From Paenibacillus sophorae (GTDB lineage: Bacteria > Bacillota > Bacilli > Paenibacillales > Paenibacillaceae): a stretch of DNA of 64,000 bases. Below the pieces are notes generated by a model. The model did no database searches, was not told where the DNA came from, and saw only the letters and a program-made list of their open reading frames with translations. The position numbers were made by a program, and so were the translations under genes. The DNA is taken from the NCBI RefSeq assembly GCF_018966525.1, contig NZ_CP076607.1, forward strand, positions 4,650,001 to 4,714,000. The letters run 5' to 3'. Positions 25,535-34,378 of this stretch are shown here, piece by piece (within the stretch, counting starts at the first letter, position 1; the number at the start of each line of letters is the position of its first letter).

Positions 25535-25560
25535 AAGCGTTCATCCTTTCCTCAGTTGTC

Positions 25561-26721
25561 TTATGGCTGTTCTTTGCCGTCCTCGGACGGGGCATACAGT
25601 CCGGAACGAAAACGGAACCACTGAAAAATATGCGTGACCACTACCTTCAGCACGGCGTAACCGGGCACGGCCAGAACAATGCCGATCACACCGAACATTT
25701 TTCCGGCAAAAACAATCACGAAAATGATCGTAATCGGATGAATCTTCAGCGTCTTGCCCATGATCTGCGGAGAGATGAACTTGCCTTCAATCAGTTGAAC
25801 GGCCGTCCAGACAATAATCATCTTCAGCAGCATGAATGGCGAGGTGACCAGTGCCACGACAAGCGCAGGCGTAATTGCGATGGCCGGACCCAGATAAGGA
25901 ACAACTGCCGTACAAGCTGCAGCAATTGCGAGCACAAGCGAATATTTAAGGCCGATGATCAGATAGCCGATGTAGAGCAGCGCTCCGATACAACAGCTAA
26001 CGATAATCTGCCCGCGGATATAGGAAGAAATCTGCTGGTTCATCTCGGACATGACCATCCGGGTCTGCGGCTTCAGCGCGGTAGGCACCAGACGCAGAAT
26101 GTAGTCGGGTAAACGTTTGCCGTCCCTGAGCATGTAAAAAAGGATAAACGGCGTCGTTACAATCCCCAGAATGATCTCGGTAAGCGTTCCGACGAAGCTG
26201 CCCACACCATTTAGAGCGTTATGTAGAAAGGTGGTGAGCCATTCGGTCACTCGCCCCGTCAGCGAACTGACGTCTGTTCCCATGTTCTGCTGAAGCTGAT
26301 CGAATAGCCGGCTGCCCGTTAAATCCCTGAATTCCTCCTGGATTTGGGCGCTGTAGTGGGGGAAGTTGTCGATAAGATCCATGAGCTGATCCCGGATAAT
26401 CGGAATGACCGTCAGCAGAATAATGGTAATGACGCCGATAATAAGAAGATACAAAATCACTATCCCATAGGCGCGCTTAACCCTGCTCTTATGCTCCAGC
26501 CGGTCCACCAGCGGATTCAACAGGTAATAGGCGACACCCGACAAAATAAGAGGCAGCGCCACCGTATGAAGCAGCACCGATAACGGTATGAAGATGAACG
26601 GTATCCTCGCGAATACAAGTACATTAAGTCCGATAAGCAGCAGCACAAGTAGAAAAACGACGAATTTATTGTTCAGAAAAAATTTGCGGAATCTTTCCGG
26701 CCAGATTTGGAATCTTTGCAT
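25561..26721 (-). CDS. AI-2E family (PerM-like) membrane transporter
   Basis: 386 residues, about eight membrane helices with the long amphipathic middle segment (about 110-215) of the AI-2E/PerM family. Typical spots are LLNPLVDRLEHKSRVKRAYGI after helix 3, FILFYMLRDGKRLPDYILRL, and the C-terminal VPYLGPAIAITPALVVAL followed by FISPQIMGKTLKIHP. Members export small molecules or act as Na+/H+ antiporters; the substrate is not readable. ATG 26721 has GGGAGG 7 nt upstream; the open frame reaches 26787. Confidence 0.88.
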   Translation of the reverse strand: MQRFQIWPERFRKFFLNNKFVVFLLVLLLIGLNVLVFARIPFIFIPLSVLLHTVALPLILSGVAYYLLNPLVDRLEHKSRVKRAYGIVILYLLIIGVITIILLTVIPIIRDQLMDLIDNFPHYSAQIQEEFRDLTGSRLFDQLQQNMGTDVSSLTGRVTEWLTTFLHNALNGVGSFVGTLTEIILGIVTTPFILFYMLRDGKRLPDYILRLVPTALKPQTRMVMSEMNQQISSYIRGQIIVSCCIGALLYIGYLIIGLKYSLVLAIAAACTAVVPYLGPAIAITPALVVALVTSPFMLLKMIIVWTAVQLIEGKFISPQIMGKTLKIHPITIIFVIVFAGKMFGVIGIVLAVPGYAVLKVVVTHIFQWFRFRSGLYAPSEDGKEQP

Positions 26722-26817
26722 ATTGAAGCCTCCCATTGCGGCGATCAAGTAAGTGTAAGTCGGGTTTTTTAATAGCATAGTCAACATGCGGCAGACAAGT
26801 CAAATCCAGCAGCCAAA

Positions 26818-27627
26818 TTACCGAAACCTTATATCCGCGATCCTTCCTGCGCCCACAAAGCCGATCGACTGATACACCTTATTGGAGTCCGGGTTTTTGG
26901 CGTCCGCATACAGCAGCGGAGTCAAGCCGTCCCGTATGCAGTAACCGCAAATGGCAGCCACAATGGCGCTGGCATATCCTTTCTTCCTCTCGCCCGGCTG
27001 CGTATACACATCGTTAATCCGGGCATGCCGGGCCGTACGGTGAGCGATTCTCGCCATAGCGACCGGTACGCCGTCTACATTCCACAGATATAACCCTCCT
27101 GTTCCAATAGCCGCTGTGGCCGCTTTATACACCTCGTCCGGCATGGGCGTGACACCGAATACTTCCTTTGAAAAAGCGGACATATTCGCCGCAACCATTT
27201 CCGTATGCCGCGCATTCGCCCGTTCGATATATCCATTCACATCTGCCGGGGGCCTAACCTGGGGACATATGTACGCTTCCAGTATCATATATGGCTCAAC
27301 CTTAAGCCCGCGGCCTTCGGCATAATAACGTGCAAAAGACAATGCGGTCCCGGAATCGGAGGATATCCCCGGAAACGCTTGGGAGCGCACATGCTCCGCC
27401 AGCTTCCGGAGCATTTCATCCTGTCGCTCTTCAGTTAGCTCTGGGGAAATCCACAGCCAGGGATTGAAGCCCGGAGTCTGGGCAAATATCAGATCTTCGC
27501 TCTTGGTCTTGATTCGCAGGGCTTCCGGACTCCCACAAATCAGATGCAGCAGATTAAAACGGATCTCGTCTTTCAAGAACACTTTTCCGTTTAGGACGGG
27601 ATCACGGTCGGCAAGCTTTACGAACAT
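26818..27627 (-). CDS. GNAT family N-acetyltransferase
   Basis: 269 residues. The C-terminal domain (about 130-265) is a GNAT fold: GLYLWNVDGVPVAMARIAHR (strands 2-4), NDVYTQPGERKKGYASAIVAAI containing the acetyl-CoA-binding R/Q-x-x-G-x-A pattern, and LYADAKNPDSNKVYQSIGFV at the end. The N-terminal 120 residues are a less conserved GNAT-like half, as in the Paenibacillus/Bacillus proteins annotated DUF4081-like acetyltransferases. The acceptor substrate is unknown. It precedes the AI-2E gene on the same strand with a 96-nt gap. Confidence 0.82.
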   Translation of the reverse strand: MFVKLADRDPVLNGKVFLKDEIRFNLLHLICGSPEALRIKTKSEDLIFAQTPGFNPWLWISPELTEERQDEMLRKLAEHVRSQAFPGISSDSGTALSFARYYAEGRGLKVEPYMILEAYICPQVRPPADVNGYIERANARHTEMVAANMSAFSKEVFGVTPMPDEVYKAATAAIGTGGLYLWNVDGVPVAMARIAHRTARHARINDVYTQPGERKKGYASAIVAAICGYCIRDGLTPLLYADAKNPDSNKVYQSIGFVGAGRIADIRFR

Positions 27628-27693
27628 CCGGTTCGTTCACCTCTATTCTTTTCTTTTTTTTCCAACAACTCGATGATAATGCCCCGCGCGGCA

Positions 27694-27735
27694 AAAAGAA
27701 ATAACCCGCAGACGGCTATTTTGCCGAGTGCGGGT
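27694..27735 (-). terminator. Rho-independent terminator after the [2Fe-2S] protein gene
   Basis: Minus strand: CCCGCACTCGGC pairs imperfectly with GCCGTCTGCGGG and is followed by TTATTTCTTTTT. Confidence 0.72.
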
Positions 27736-27757
27736 AAGGCCGAAGACCTGTAATACT

Positions 27758-28126
27758 CTAATTTTTCCCCTTTTTCTTTCCCTTCATTCCCTCTTTGGCT
27801 GAAGCTCTCATGCCATTCTTCCCGAACGTGTACAGCATATTTTTTTTGAACCGCTTGCCCAGCAGCGATTTTCTGACAAGCATCTTGACCCGCTTTGGCG
27901 ACATATCCCCGTACCAGATCCCTTCGGGATAGGAAATAACGACCGGCGCATCTCCGCACCGTCCGGCGCAGGAGGTAAACGTCGTATGAATCAGAGCCTC
28001 CCCGCCCTGCTTCTCAATTTCTTTTTTGATCGCCTGGGCAATCTCCCCGCTTTTGCGTTTCTTGCAGCTGCTCCCCCCGCAGACAAGCAAATGGCATGCC
28101 GTACCCTGCAAATTCCATGTCGTCAT
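27758..28126 (-). CDS. Thioredoxin-like (2Fe-2S) ferredoxin family protein
   Basis: 122 residues. The thioredoxin-like [2Fe-2S] ferredoxin pattern is visible: HLLVCGGSSCKKRKS with Cys about residues 16 and 21, and FTSCAGRCGDAPVVISYP with two further Cys, giving the four cluster ligands, then WYGDMSP. The last 35 residues are strongly basic (KEGMKGKKKGKN) and appear extra. These proteins transfer electrons; partner and pathway are unknown. I chose ATG 28126 (GAGGAG 8 nt upstream) rather than GTG 28135. It is divergent from the kinase-like gene that starts 72 nt away. Confidence 0.82.
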   Translation of the reverse strand: MTTWNLQGTACHLLVCGGSSCKKRKSGEIAQAIKKEIEKQGGEALIHTTFTSCAGRCGDAPVVISYPEGIWYGDMSPKRVKMLVRKSLLGKRFKKNMLYTFGKNGMRASAKEGMKGKKKGKN

Positions 28127-28197
28127 AACCTTCACTCCTCTCTATATCTATTAATACCCCTTAATAACCCTGATGTCCCTTAGACGAGGGAAAAGCA

Positions 28198-29196
28198 ATG
28201 TACCACACTATGCTATACTCTTTTATTATAGAGGGAAAAACGAATGAGCAGCAATGGCAAGCTTACTTGGAGGGACTTATGGCTAAATCCGGTAAAGATA
28301 CAAAGTTTGAGCAAGTGGTGCACCGGATCGATACCGAAGGCGAACTGCTTGGCATAAGGGAGATGGAAGGCGGAGTATCCGCTCAGGTGACAGCGCTTGA
28401 GATTTTACTGAGCGACGGGCAAGTTGCAACAATGATTATCCGTCAGCACGGCGAGGCTGATCTTAGGCGAAATCCGCAGATTGCGGCTGACGAATACAAG
28501 CTTTTACAACTTCTGAAGTCCGAAGGACTGCTTGTGCCGGCGCCTTACTTTCTCGACCTATCCTGCGAGATATTCCAGAAGCCTTATTTAGTCATGGAGT
28601 TTATGGAAGGCAAGACGGATTTCAATCCTTCCAACTTAAATCAGTATCTGTCCCAATTATCAACCCATCTGACCTATATCCACAGCGTAGATTGCTCAAA
28701 ACTTCAGTTGGATTTTCTGCCTAAACAAGAAGAAATAATCACGGAAATGCTGGATATTCCTGTGAAAATGGACAAATCATTGAACGAGGGCTTGATCCGG
28801 GATATGTTGAAATCCGTTTGGCCCTTACCTCGGACCAATAAAGATGTCATCCTGCATGGAGATTATTGGCCGGGAAATATTTTGTGGAAGGACGGCAGGC
28901 TTGCCAGCATGATCGATTGGGAAGACGCGGCAATAGGCGATCCTTTGGCGGATCTTGCCAACAGCCGGCTCGAAGTCCTGTTTCATTTTGGATTAGAGGC
29001 CATGAATGCATTCACCGGGCAATATCAATCCATGATGACGAACATTGATTTCACCAATCTTCCTTACTGGGATTTATGCGCCGCATTACGTCTGTCCAAA
29101 TTTCCCGATTGGGGACTGGATCAAGTCACCGAGGACTCGATGTATGAAAAACACAGATGGTTCGTCACCCAAACCCTTCATGCAATTGGCATCTAA
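28198..29196 (+). CDS. Aminoglycoside phosphotransferase-like (APH) family kinase
   Basis: 332 residues with the APH/choline-kinase fold. The catalytic loop HGDYWPGNIL (catalytic Asp) and the metal-binding segment MIDWEDAAIGDPLADLANSR are clear; the hinge YLVMEFMEGKTDF precedes them. Members phosphorylate small hydroxylated molecules; resistance need not be implied, and the substrate is unknown. The start is uncertain: ATG 28198 has GAGGG 7 nt upstream, while ATG 28279 has GGAGGG 4 nt upstream and would remove 27 residues. The gene is monocistronic, with the asd promoter following. Confidence 0.82.
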   Translation: MYHTMLYSFIIEGKTNEQQWQAYLEGLMAKSGKDTKFEQVVHRIDTEGELLGIREMEGGVSAQVTALEILLSDGQVATMIIRQHGEADLRRNPQIAADEYKLLQLLKSEGLLVPAPYFLDLSCEIFQKPYLVMEFMEGKTDFNPSNLNQYLSQLSTHLTYIHSVDCSKLQLDFLPKQEEIITEMLDIPVKMDKSLNEGLIRDMLKSVWPLPRTNKDVILHGDYWPGNILWKDGRLASMIDWEDAAIGDPLADLANSRLEVLFHFGLEAMNAFTGQYQSMMTNIDFTNLPYWDLCAALRLSKFPDWGLDQVTEDSMYEKHRWFVTQTLHAIGI

Positions 29197-29256
29197 AAAT
29201 CCGTCATAATCCTTACACATTATGAAATAATTATGCCGCTTGGGTGCATTCTCATA

Positions 29257-29285
29257 TTGAACGTTCCCGGCATATCCTTTATAAT
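29257..29285 (+). promoter_or_regulatory. Sigma-A promoter of asd
   Basis: TTGAAC (29257-29262), 17-bp spacer, TATAAT (29280-29285). The -10 is perfect. Initiation near 29292 excludes the upstream in-frame ATG at 29244 and supports the asd start at 29340. Confidence 0.72.
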
Positions 29286-29339
29286 TCAGTACATTATATG
29301 CCGCTATTTTACGGCCTTCGAAAGGAACTGAAAAACGTC

Positions 29340-30425
29340 ATGACACAAAAGCTTAGAGCCGGTATTGTCGGCGGAACCGGCATGGTCGGCCAGCGCTTCA
29401 TCGCTCTTTTGGAAAATCATCCGTGGTTTCAGATTGCAGCAATCGCCGCCAGCGCGAACTCTGCGGGCAAAACGTACGAAGAATCAGTAAAGGGCAGATG
29501 GAAGCTCTCCACACCGATGCCCGAAAGTGTTAAGAATATTCCCGTATTGGACGCTTCGCATGTTGAGGAAGTAGCCTCCGGGGTCGACCTGATTTTTTGC
29601 GCCGTCGATATGAAGAAGAATGAAATCCAGGCCCTCGAAGAAGCCTACGCTAAAGCGGGTGTTCCCGTTATTTCGAATAACTCGGCCCACCGCTGGACGC
29701 CGGACGTCCCGATGGTCGTTCCGGAGATCAATCCCGAACATCTGGAGGTTATCTCCAGCCAGCGCAAGCGTCTCGGAACCGAAACCGGCTTCATTGCCGT
29801 CAAGCCTAACTGCTCCATTCAGAGCTATGTGCCGATGCTGACCGCCCTGCGCGGCTTCAAACCGACGCAGGTTGTTGCCAGCACCTACCAGGCGCTTTCC
29901 GGGGCGGGCAAGACATTCACCGACTGGCCGGAAATGCTGGACAACGTTATTCCTTATATTGGCGGAGAAGAAGAAAAGAGCGAGCAGGAGCCGCTCCGCA
30001 TCTGGGGAACCGTTGAAGATGGAGAGATTGTAAAAGCGTCCGCTCCGCAAATCACTACCCAATGTATCCGCGTCCCGGTTACGGACGGCCATCTGGCCAC
30101 TGTATTTGTCTCTTTCGAGAACAAGCCTTCCAAGGAAGAGATTCTGGAAAGCTGGAAGAACTACAAAGGTCGCCCGCAGGAACTGGAGCTGCCGAGCGCG
30201 CCGAAGCAGTTCATCACCTATTTTGAAGAGGAGAACCGGCCGCAGACGAACCTGGACCGTGACCTCGAGAAAGGCATGGGCATTTCCGCCGGCCGTCTGC
30301 GCGAAGATTCGCTGTACGACTTCAAATTCGTCGGACTATCCCACAATACGCTTAGAGGCGCCGCCGGAGGCGCCGTGCTGATCGCCGAGCTGCTGAAAGC
30401 TGAAGGATATATTACGGCGCGCTAA
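29340..30425 (+). CDS. asd: Aspartate-semialdehyde dehydrogenase
   Basis: 361 residues. Asd reduces aspartyl phosphate to aspartate semialdehyde with NADPH, the branch point to lysine/diaminopimelate, threonine and methionine. The Rossmann motif GIVGGTGMVGQRF opens the chain; the active-site Cys lies in VKPNCSIQSYVP and the catalytic region continues with STYQALSGAG; GHLATVFVSF and GGAVLIAELL are in the dimer domain. The length and the NCSIQS form resemble the archaeal/fungal-type Asd branch rather than the short B. subtilis type. The start has a poor Shine-Dalgarno (AAGGA, 13 nt). It is not followed by dapG-dapA as in B. subtilis but by a terminator. Confidence 0.93.
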   Translation: MTQKLRAGIVGGTGMVGQRFIALLENHPWFQIAAIAASANSAGKTYEESVKGRWKLSTPMPESVKNIPVLDASHVEEVASGVDLIFCAVDMKKNEIQALEEAYAKAGVPVISNNSAHRWTPDVPMVVPEINPEHLEVISSQRKRLGTETGFIAVKPNCSIQSYVPMLTALRGFKPTQVVASTYQALSGAGKTFTDWPEMLDNVIPYIGGEEEKSEQEPLRIWGTVEDGEIVKASAPQITTQCIRVPVTDGHLATVFVSFENKPSKEEILESWKNYKGRPQELELPSAPKQFITYFEEENRPQTNLDRDLEKGMGISAGRLREDSLYDFKFVGLSHNTLRGAAGGAVLIAELLKAEGYITAR

Positions 30426-30453
30426 AGTAATGACTAACACGTACGCCCATATA

Positions 30454-30490
30454 AATGCCCGTTTCCTGGATTTAGGAGACGGGCATTTTT
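30454..30490 (+). terminator. Rho-independent terminator after asd
   Basis: AATGCCCGTTTCCT pairs with AGGAGACGGGCATT around a 5-nt loop and is followed by TTTTT. The remaining bases to 30703 hold a further inverted repeat (CGAGGCTA with TAGCCTCG, 30642-30676) that may serve the convergent LysR-like gene. Confidence 0.9.
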
Positions 30491-30703
30491 GGCTTAATCC
30501 TGAGGAAGAGGCCAAGCTCCAATCCCCCCCTTCCAAGCGAATAACGTCAATTGTCGATGGTGCAGCGCCCGAGTCCGGAATCTCATGCGCTGGCTGCTTC
30601 CGCTTAGATCCCCGCGCCCAACCGCTGATGTTAACGGAACGAGGCTACCGATTCTTTTCCGCGTTAGCCTCGTGGTCTTAAGTTGTTCAGCTTTCGTGTT
30701 CCG

Positions 30704-31537
30704 TTATTTTAACAGTTCAATAAAATCTTTTAGTGAATGGGAAATCCATTTCTTAGGGTGAATAACCATTTGCAAGTCCAGCCTAATGTCTGGATGAGTA
30801 AATGGAAGGACGGCTAATTCCCCTCGTTGAATCTCTTCGTGAGCTGCCATTCGTGGAAGTAATGAAATACCGGAGCCTGCCATCAAGCAACGTTTAATCG
30901 CTTCAGGGTTCCCTAATTCCAAACCGACCCTATACGGAATTTTTTGATCCCGAAGAACCCTTTCTAACATAATCCGGTAGTTACAGCTTGTCTCAGTCAT
31001 AATCCATTCCACATCATGAAGTTGGTCGAGTTTTATTGTATCGAGAGTTGATAAAGGATGCTGGGGACTTGCAATTAGAACCAGTGGTTCTTCTCTGATT
31101 TTTACCCACTGTAAAGCCGGATCAGATGGCTTACTTTCAAGCAGAAGCCCAATATCAAATTCACCTTCCTTGACCTTATCTATAATGGATGTTTCGCGAT
31201 CCGGCTGAAGCCTAATAGTAAGAGTGGGATATTGCTGGCGAATATGTTGAATCAAAGAGGGGAGATAGTAAGAAGCCAGCGAATCAATTGTTCCTATAGT
31301 AAGAGTGCCTCCTCCCTGGAGGGTCAGAGCTTCCTTCGACTGCTGATAAAGATTGAGCATCTGAACAGCAATTTTCAGTAGTTCTTCCCCTGCGGAAGTA
31401 AGGCGAAGACTTTTTCCATAACGTTCAAACAGCTTTACTCCATAAACTTGCTCTAATTTCTGAATTTGCATCGTTACGCTGGACTGAGCATAAGTAAAAT
31501 CATAAGGAATATTGGGAGGGATAAGGCAATGCTGCAT
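30704..31537 (-). pseudogene. LysR family regulator with damaged DNA-binding N-terminus
   Basis: 277 codons. The effector-binding part (about residues 70-275) is a normal LysR substrate-binding domain (LTIGTIDSLASYYLPSLIQH, LLESKPSDPALQW, CLMAGSGISLLPRM). The helix-turn-helix is incomplete: family members read NFT-xAAxxLN-YAQSSVT, but here YDFT runs directly into YAQSSVTMQIQKLE and is preceded by unrelated residues. About seven residues of helix 2 and all of helix 1 are missing. The open frame also begins inside the divergent dapA gene, leaving no promoter region. I interpret this as a deletion that fused the LysR 5' end to dapA; DNA binding is unlikely to be normal. The segment is more AT-rich than its surroundings. 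Confidence 0.7.
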
Positions 31538-32419
31538 GAACGAGATTTATTGGGGATTTATGTGCCAACCGTTACACCTTTTTTACCTAACGAAGAGTTA
31601 GATTTGGATTCATACCAGCATTATTTGGAAAAGCTATTGAGCCATAACATCCAAGGCTTGGTGATCAATGGTACCACGGGTGAATCTCCGACTTTATCTT
31701 GGGAAGAAGTAACGGCTCTTGTGCAAATGACGAAAGATTGCTTGAACAAACTTCATAAACGGATACCCGTAGTCATAGGCACAGGAACAAATAGCACCGC
31801 ATCTACTGTGAAACGGACGGAACTGGCGGGAGAGCTGGGGGCGGATGCTGTCCTCGTTGTAACGCCCTATTATAATCGACCCCCACAAGACGGTGTACTT
31901 GAACATTTCCGTAGGGCGGCACAAGTCGGAGTCCCAGTAATAGCTTATGAGATCCCCTCGCGCACGAGCATTCGTTTATCCACGGATACGGTAAGAAGAA
32001 TTTTGGATTTGAATGGCGTTATCGGATTAAAAGACAGTTCCGGTGGCATCGATCTTATCTCCGAACTTGCCATATCTGATACAAAACCTATACTATGCGG
32101 GGATGACCTTCATTTTTATTCCATGTTAGAACATGGGGCCTCGGGTGGCATTTTGGCTTCAGCGAATATCCAAACAGACCATTTCTTGCAAGTGTACCAG
32201 CTTGCCAATCAGGGTGAGTTTGGCCAGGCGAAAAAGGCGTTCGACTCCTTGGTTCCTTTGATCAAAGGACTTTTTCAAGAGTCAAACCCCTCCCCCTTAA
32301 AATGGGTCCTTTCTAATCAAGGTATCCTGTCGTCGGACACCCTTCGTTTACCGATGAGACCAATAAGCAAAGAATTACAACGCGAATTGGAAGGGTTATT
32401 GCAGAATCCTGCCCGTTAG
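31529..32419 (+). CDS. dapA: 4-hydroxy-tetrahydrodipicolinate synthase family protein (DapA)
   Basis: 296 residues of the DapA/N-acetylneuraminate-lyase barrel. All DapA catalytic residues are present: Thr pair in NGTTGESPTL, Tyr in VTPYYNRPPQ, YEIPSRT (Tyr and carboxylate-binding Arg), and the Schiff-base Lys in GLKDSSG. The reaction would be condensation of pyruvate with aspartate semialdehyde, the product of the nearby asd; other pyruvate aldolases share the fold, so specificity is likely, not certain. GGGAGGG lies 8 nt before ATG 31529. It is divergent from and overlapping a broken LysR gene, with base composition lower in GC than the core, suggesting an acquired or secondary dapA. Confidence 0.85.
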   Translation: MLHERDLLGIYVPTVTPFLPNEELDLDSYQHYLEKLLSHNIQGLVINGTTGESPTLSWEEVTALVQMTKDCLNKLHKRIPVVIGTGTNSTASTVKRTELAGELGADAVLVVTPYYNRPPQDGVLEHFRRAAQVGVPVIAYEIPSRTSIRLSTDTVRRILDLNGVIGLKDSSGGIDLISELAISDTKPILCGDDLHFYSMLEHGASGGILASANIQTDHFLQVYQLANQGEFGQAKKAFDSLVPLIKGLFQESNPSPLKWVLSNQGILSSDTLRLPMRPISKELQRELEGLLQNPAR

Positions 32420-32557
32420 AATGCTGTATCTCCCCCCCGGAACTTCCGCCCCAGGCGAACAGGCTGCAATAAGGTGGAAGGCTGTACCTCCCCAATAAGG
32501 GCAGTGCAGCCTTCCTCTCACTTAGCGAATAACCTGCGGGCTGTCAACCTATGCCGA

Positions 32558-33592
32558 TTATTCCAGTGGGCCCAGCGCCTTGTTCTTCTCTTTGAAGCGT
32601 TCGTTGTGCGAAGAGACGTAGGCGACCTTCGGGGCTTCCGGATCAAGGTACAGCTTGGCGCTGTTCAGAGCCAATACCGCGTCCGTAAATGCACCGGCAA
32701 TCAGCCTCACCTTGCTGCCATAGCTGACAAAATCCCCCGCGGCGAACACGCCGGGCAGATTCGTTTCGAGCTTTTCGTTGACATTCGCAGTCCATTCCCC
32801 CATGTCCAGCCCCCAGTCCCGCACGGGTCCGAAATCGGATCTCATCCCGTGATTGACGATGACGGCGTCCACCTTAAGCCGTTCGGTTTCTCCGGTATCC
32901 ACATGACAGATGGTAACCTCCTCTATACGTTCACCCCCGGCGCTGTGCAGTTGGCTCACCAAATAAGGCGTGCGCACATTTACCGAGGACTCTTTAATGT
33001 TGGCAATATTTTTCTCATGTCCGCCGAACTGCTCGCGCCGATGCACGATGGTAACCCGCTGCGCCACCGGCTCCAGCGCGTTTGCCCAGTCCACCGCAGA
33101 ATCGCCGCCGCCGGATATCAGCACATGCTTGCCTCTGAATGGCTCCAATTCCTGAACGGTATAATGCAGGTTCGAGATCTCATATCGGTCCGCTCCTTCA
33201 ATCTCCAGCTTGTCCATCTTCAGAATCCCGTATCCGATACACAGAATTACCGTACGGGTCCAATGGAGGTTACCCCCCGAGGAGGTCAATAGATAAGTCC
33301 CATCCTCCTGCCGGTCCATCGCGATAATTTGCTCCCCCAGCACAATGGCCGGATCGAAGGTAGCCGCCTGCTGCTTAAGCCGATCGATTAGCTGTCTGCA
33401 AAGTACAGGCGTGACACCGCCTACGTCCCAAATGACCTTCTCGGGATATATGAGCATTTTACCGCCCAACTCTGGATTTGCATCAATTAATTTGGTCTTC
33501 AGGTCACGCATGCCGCTATAAAAAGCCGTATACATACCGGCAGGCCCCCCGCCGATAATCGTTACATCGTATAAGTCCGGTTGATGTCCCAT
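32558..33592 (-). CDS. Ferredoxin--NADP+ reductase type 2 (YumC/IruO-like)
   Basis: 344 residues, thioredoxin-reductase-like FNR. FAD binding: VTIIGGGPAGMYTAFYSG at the N-terminus; NADP binding: LISGGGDSAVDWANAL (about 160); FAD C-terminal motif VFAAGDFVSYGSKVRLIAGAF. There is no CxxC redox pair, which distinguishes it from thioredoxin reductase. Such enzymes reduce ferredoxin or flavodoxin; the staphylococcal IruO relative supports haem and siderophore iron release. The ATG at 33592 has GGAGG 6 nt upstream, and a near-perfect Fur box lies 45 nt before it, so iron limitation probably induces the gene. Ferritin lies next upstream. Confidence 0.9.
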   Translation of the reverse strand: MGHQPDLYDVTIIGGGPAGMYTAFYSGMRDLKTKLIDANPELGGKMLIYPEKVIWDVGGVTPVLCRQLIDRLKQQAATFDPAIVLGEQIIAMDRQEDGTYLLTSSGGNLHWTRTVILCIGYGILKMDKLEIEGADRYEISNLHYTVQELEPFRGKHVLISGGGDSAVDWANALEPVAQRVTIVHRREQFGGHEKNIANIKESSVNVRTPYLVSQLHSAGGERIEEVTICHVDTGETERLKVDAVIVNHGMRSDFGPVRDWGLDMGEWTANVNEKLETNLPGVFAAGDFVSYGSKVRLIAGAFTDAVLALNSAKLYLDPEAPKVAYVSSHNERFKEKNKALGPLE

Positions 33593-33636
33593 CGCTCTCC
33601 TCCAGTGAGTACATATATAAATTCCTCTAAATATTT

Positions 33637-33655
33637 GATATTGATAATCATTATC
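33637..33655 (-). promoter_or_regulatory. Fur box
   Basis: GATATTGATAATCATTATC matches the 19-bp Fur consensus GATAATGATAATCATTATC at 18 positions. It lies just upstream of the ferredoxin-NADP reductase gene and downstream of the ferritin terminator, so the reductase is the expected target. Confidence 0.85.
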
Positions 33656-33693
33656 GTTAGAATTGTATCCGAAAACAGCCCCTTGTGGCAACA

Positions 33694-33723
33694 CAAAAAG
33701 CCCGAGCACTCGGGCTCGGGCTT
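33694..33723 (-). terminator. Rho-independent terminator after ferritin gene
   Basis: Minus strand: AAGCCCGAG pairs with CTCGGGCTT around an 8-nt loop, then TTTTGTG. Confidence 0.88.
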
Positions 33724-33766
33724 GATTGATTTAAGTATGTACCCCTCAGATATTGGGTCGCCGGAT

Positions 33767-34270
33767 TTACTCGGCCGGAGGAGTAAATGTGCGGGCAGCA
33801 AACTCCGCATCCATCATAAAGAAAGCATTGCTGTCGTTCTCGATCCGCTTCAGCTTTTGAATAATGCTGCTGAACAGCGCCTCTTCCTCGACCTGCTCGT
33901 CAATGAACCATTTCAGGAAATAGATCGTGGCATGCTCGCGCGCATCGAGCGCCAGATCGGCCAGATGGTAGAATTTGCTGGTGTTCTTCTGCTCATGAGC
34001 ATAACTTGCCTCAAAAGCTTCCAGAACGGAAGCATATTCATTCTTCGGCTCCGGCAGTGCCGCCAGCGTAGCCCGGATATCCCGGTCGTTCAGGAATTTG
34101 TAGATCTTCATCGCATGGAAACGTTCTTCTTCCGCCTGAATCAGAAAAAAGTTCGCGAACCCGTCCAGACTTTCGCCGGAACAATACGCCGCCATCGCCA
34201 AGTACACATGCGCCGAATAAAACTCAAAATTCATTTGCTCATTTAGCGCTTTTGCCAGTTCCTCTTGCAT
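33767..34270 (-). CDS. Ferritin (non-haem)
   Basis: 167 residues forming a four-helix ferritin. Ferroxidase ligands are visible: ELAKALNEQMNFEFYSAHVYL (Glu on helix A), AEEERFHAMKI (Glu-Glu-x-x-His on helix B), and the helix C/D Glu and Gln region around WFIDEQVEEEALF. It oxidises and stores ferrous iron in the cytoplasm. ATG 34270 has GGAG 9 nt upstream; codons upstream to 34285 are unlikely to be used. No Fur box is visible before it. Adjacent reductase and Fur box suggest a local iron-handling patch. Confidence 0.93.
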   Translation of the reverse strand: MQEELAKALNEQMNFEFYSAHVYLAMAAYCSGESLDGFANFFLIQAEEERFHAMKIYKFLNDRDIRATLAALPEPKNEYASVLEAFEASYAHEQKNTSKFYHLADLALDAREHATIYFLKWFIDEQVEEEALFSSIIQKLKRIENDSNAFFMMDAEFAARTFTPPAE

Positions 34271-34378
34271 GTAACCACACTCCATCCTTTTTTATATTTT
34301 CCCCTCTATCATATCATGAAGTCTATTTTCAATGCCTGACATGGGAGAGGAAAAACATGACGAATGCGAGAAAAATAT

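Noticed and set aside
30430..30681. 83-codon plus-strand frame after asd
   Set aside because: It spans the asd terminator and an inverted repeat; no Shine-Dalgarno or homology signal.
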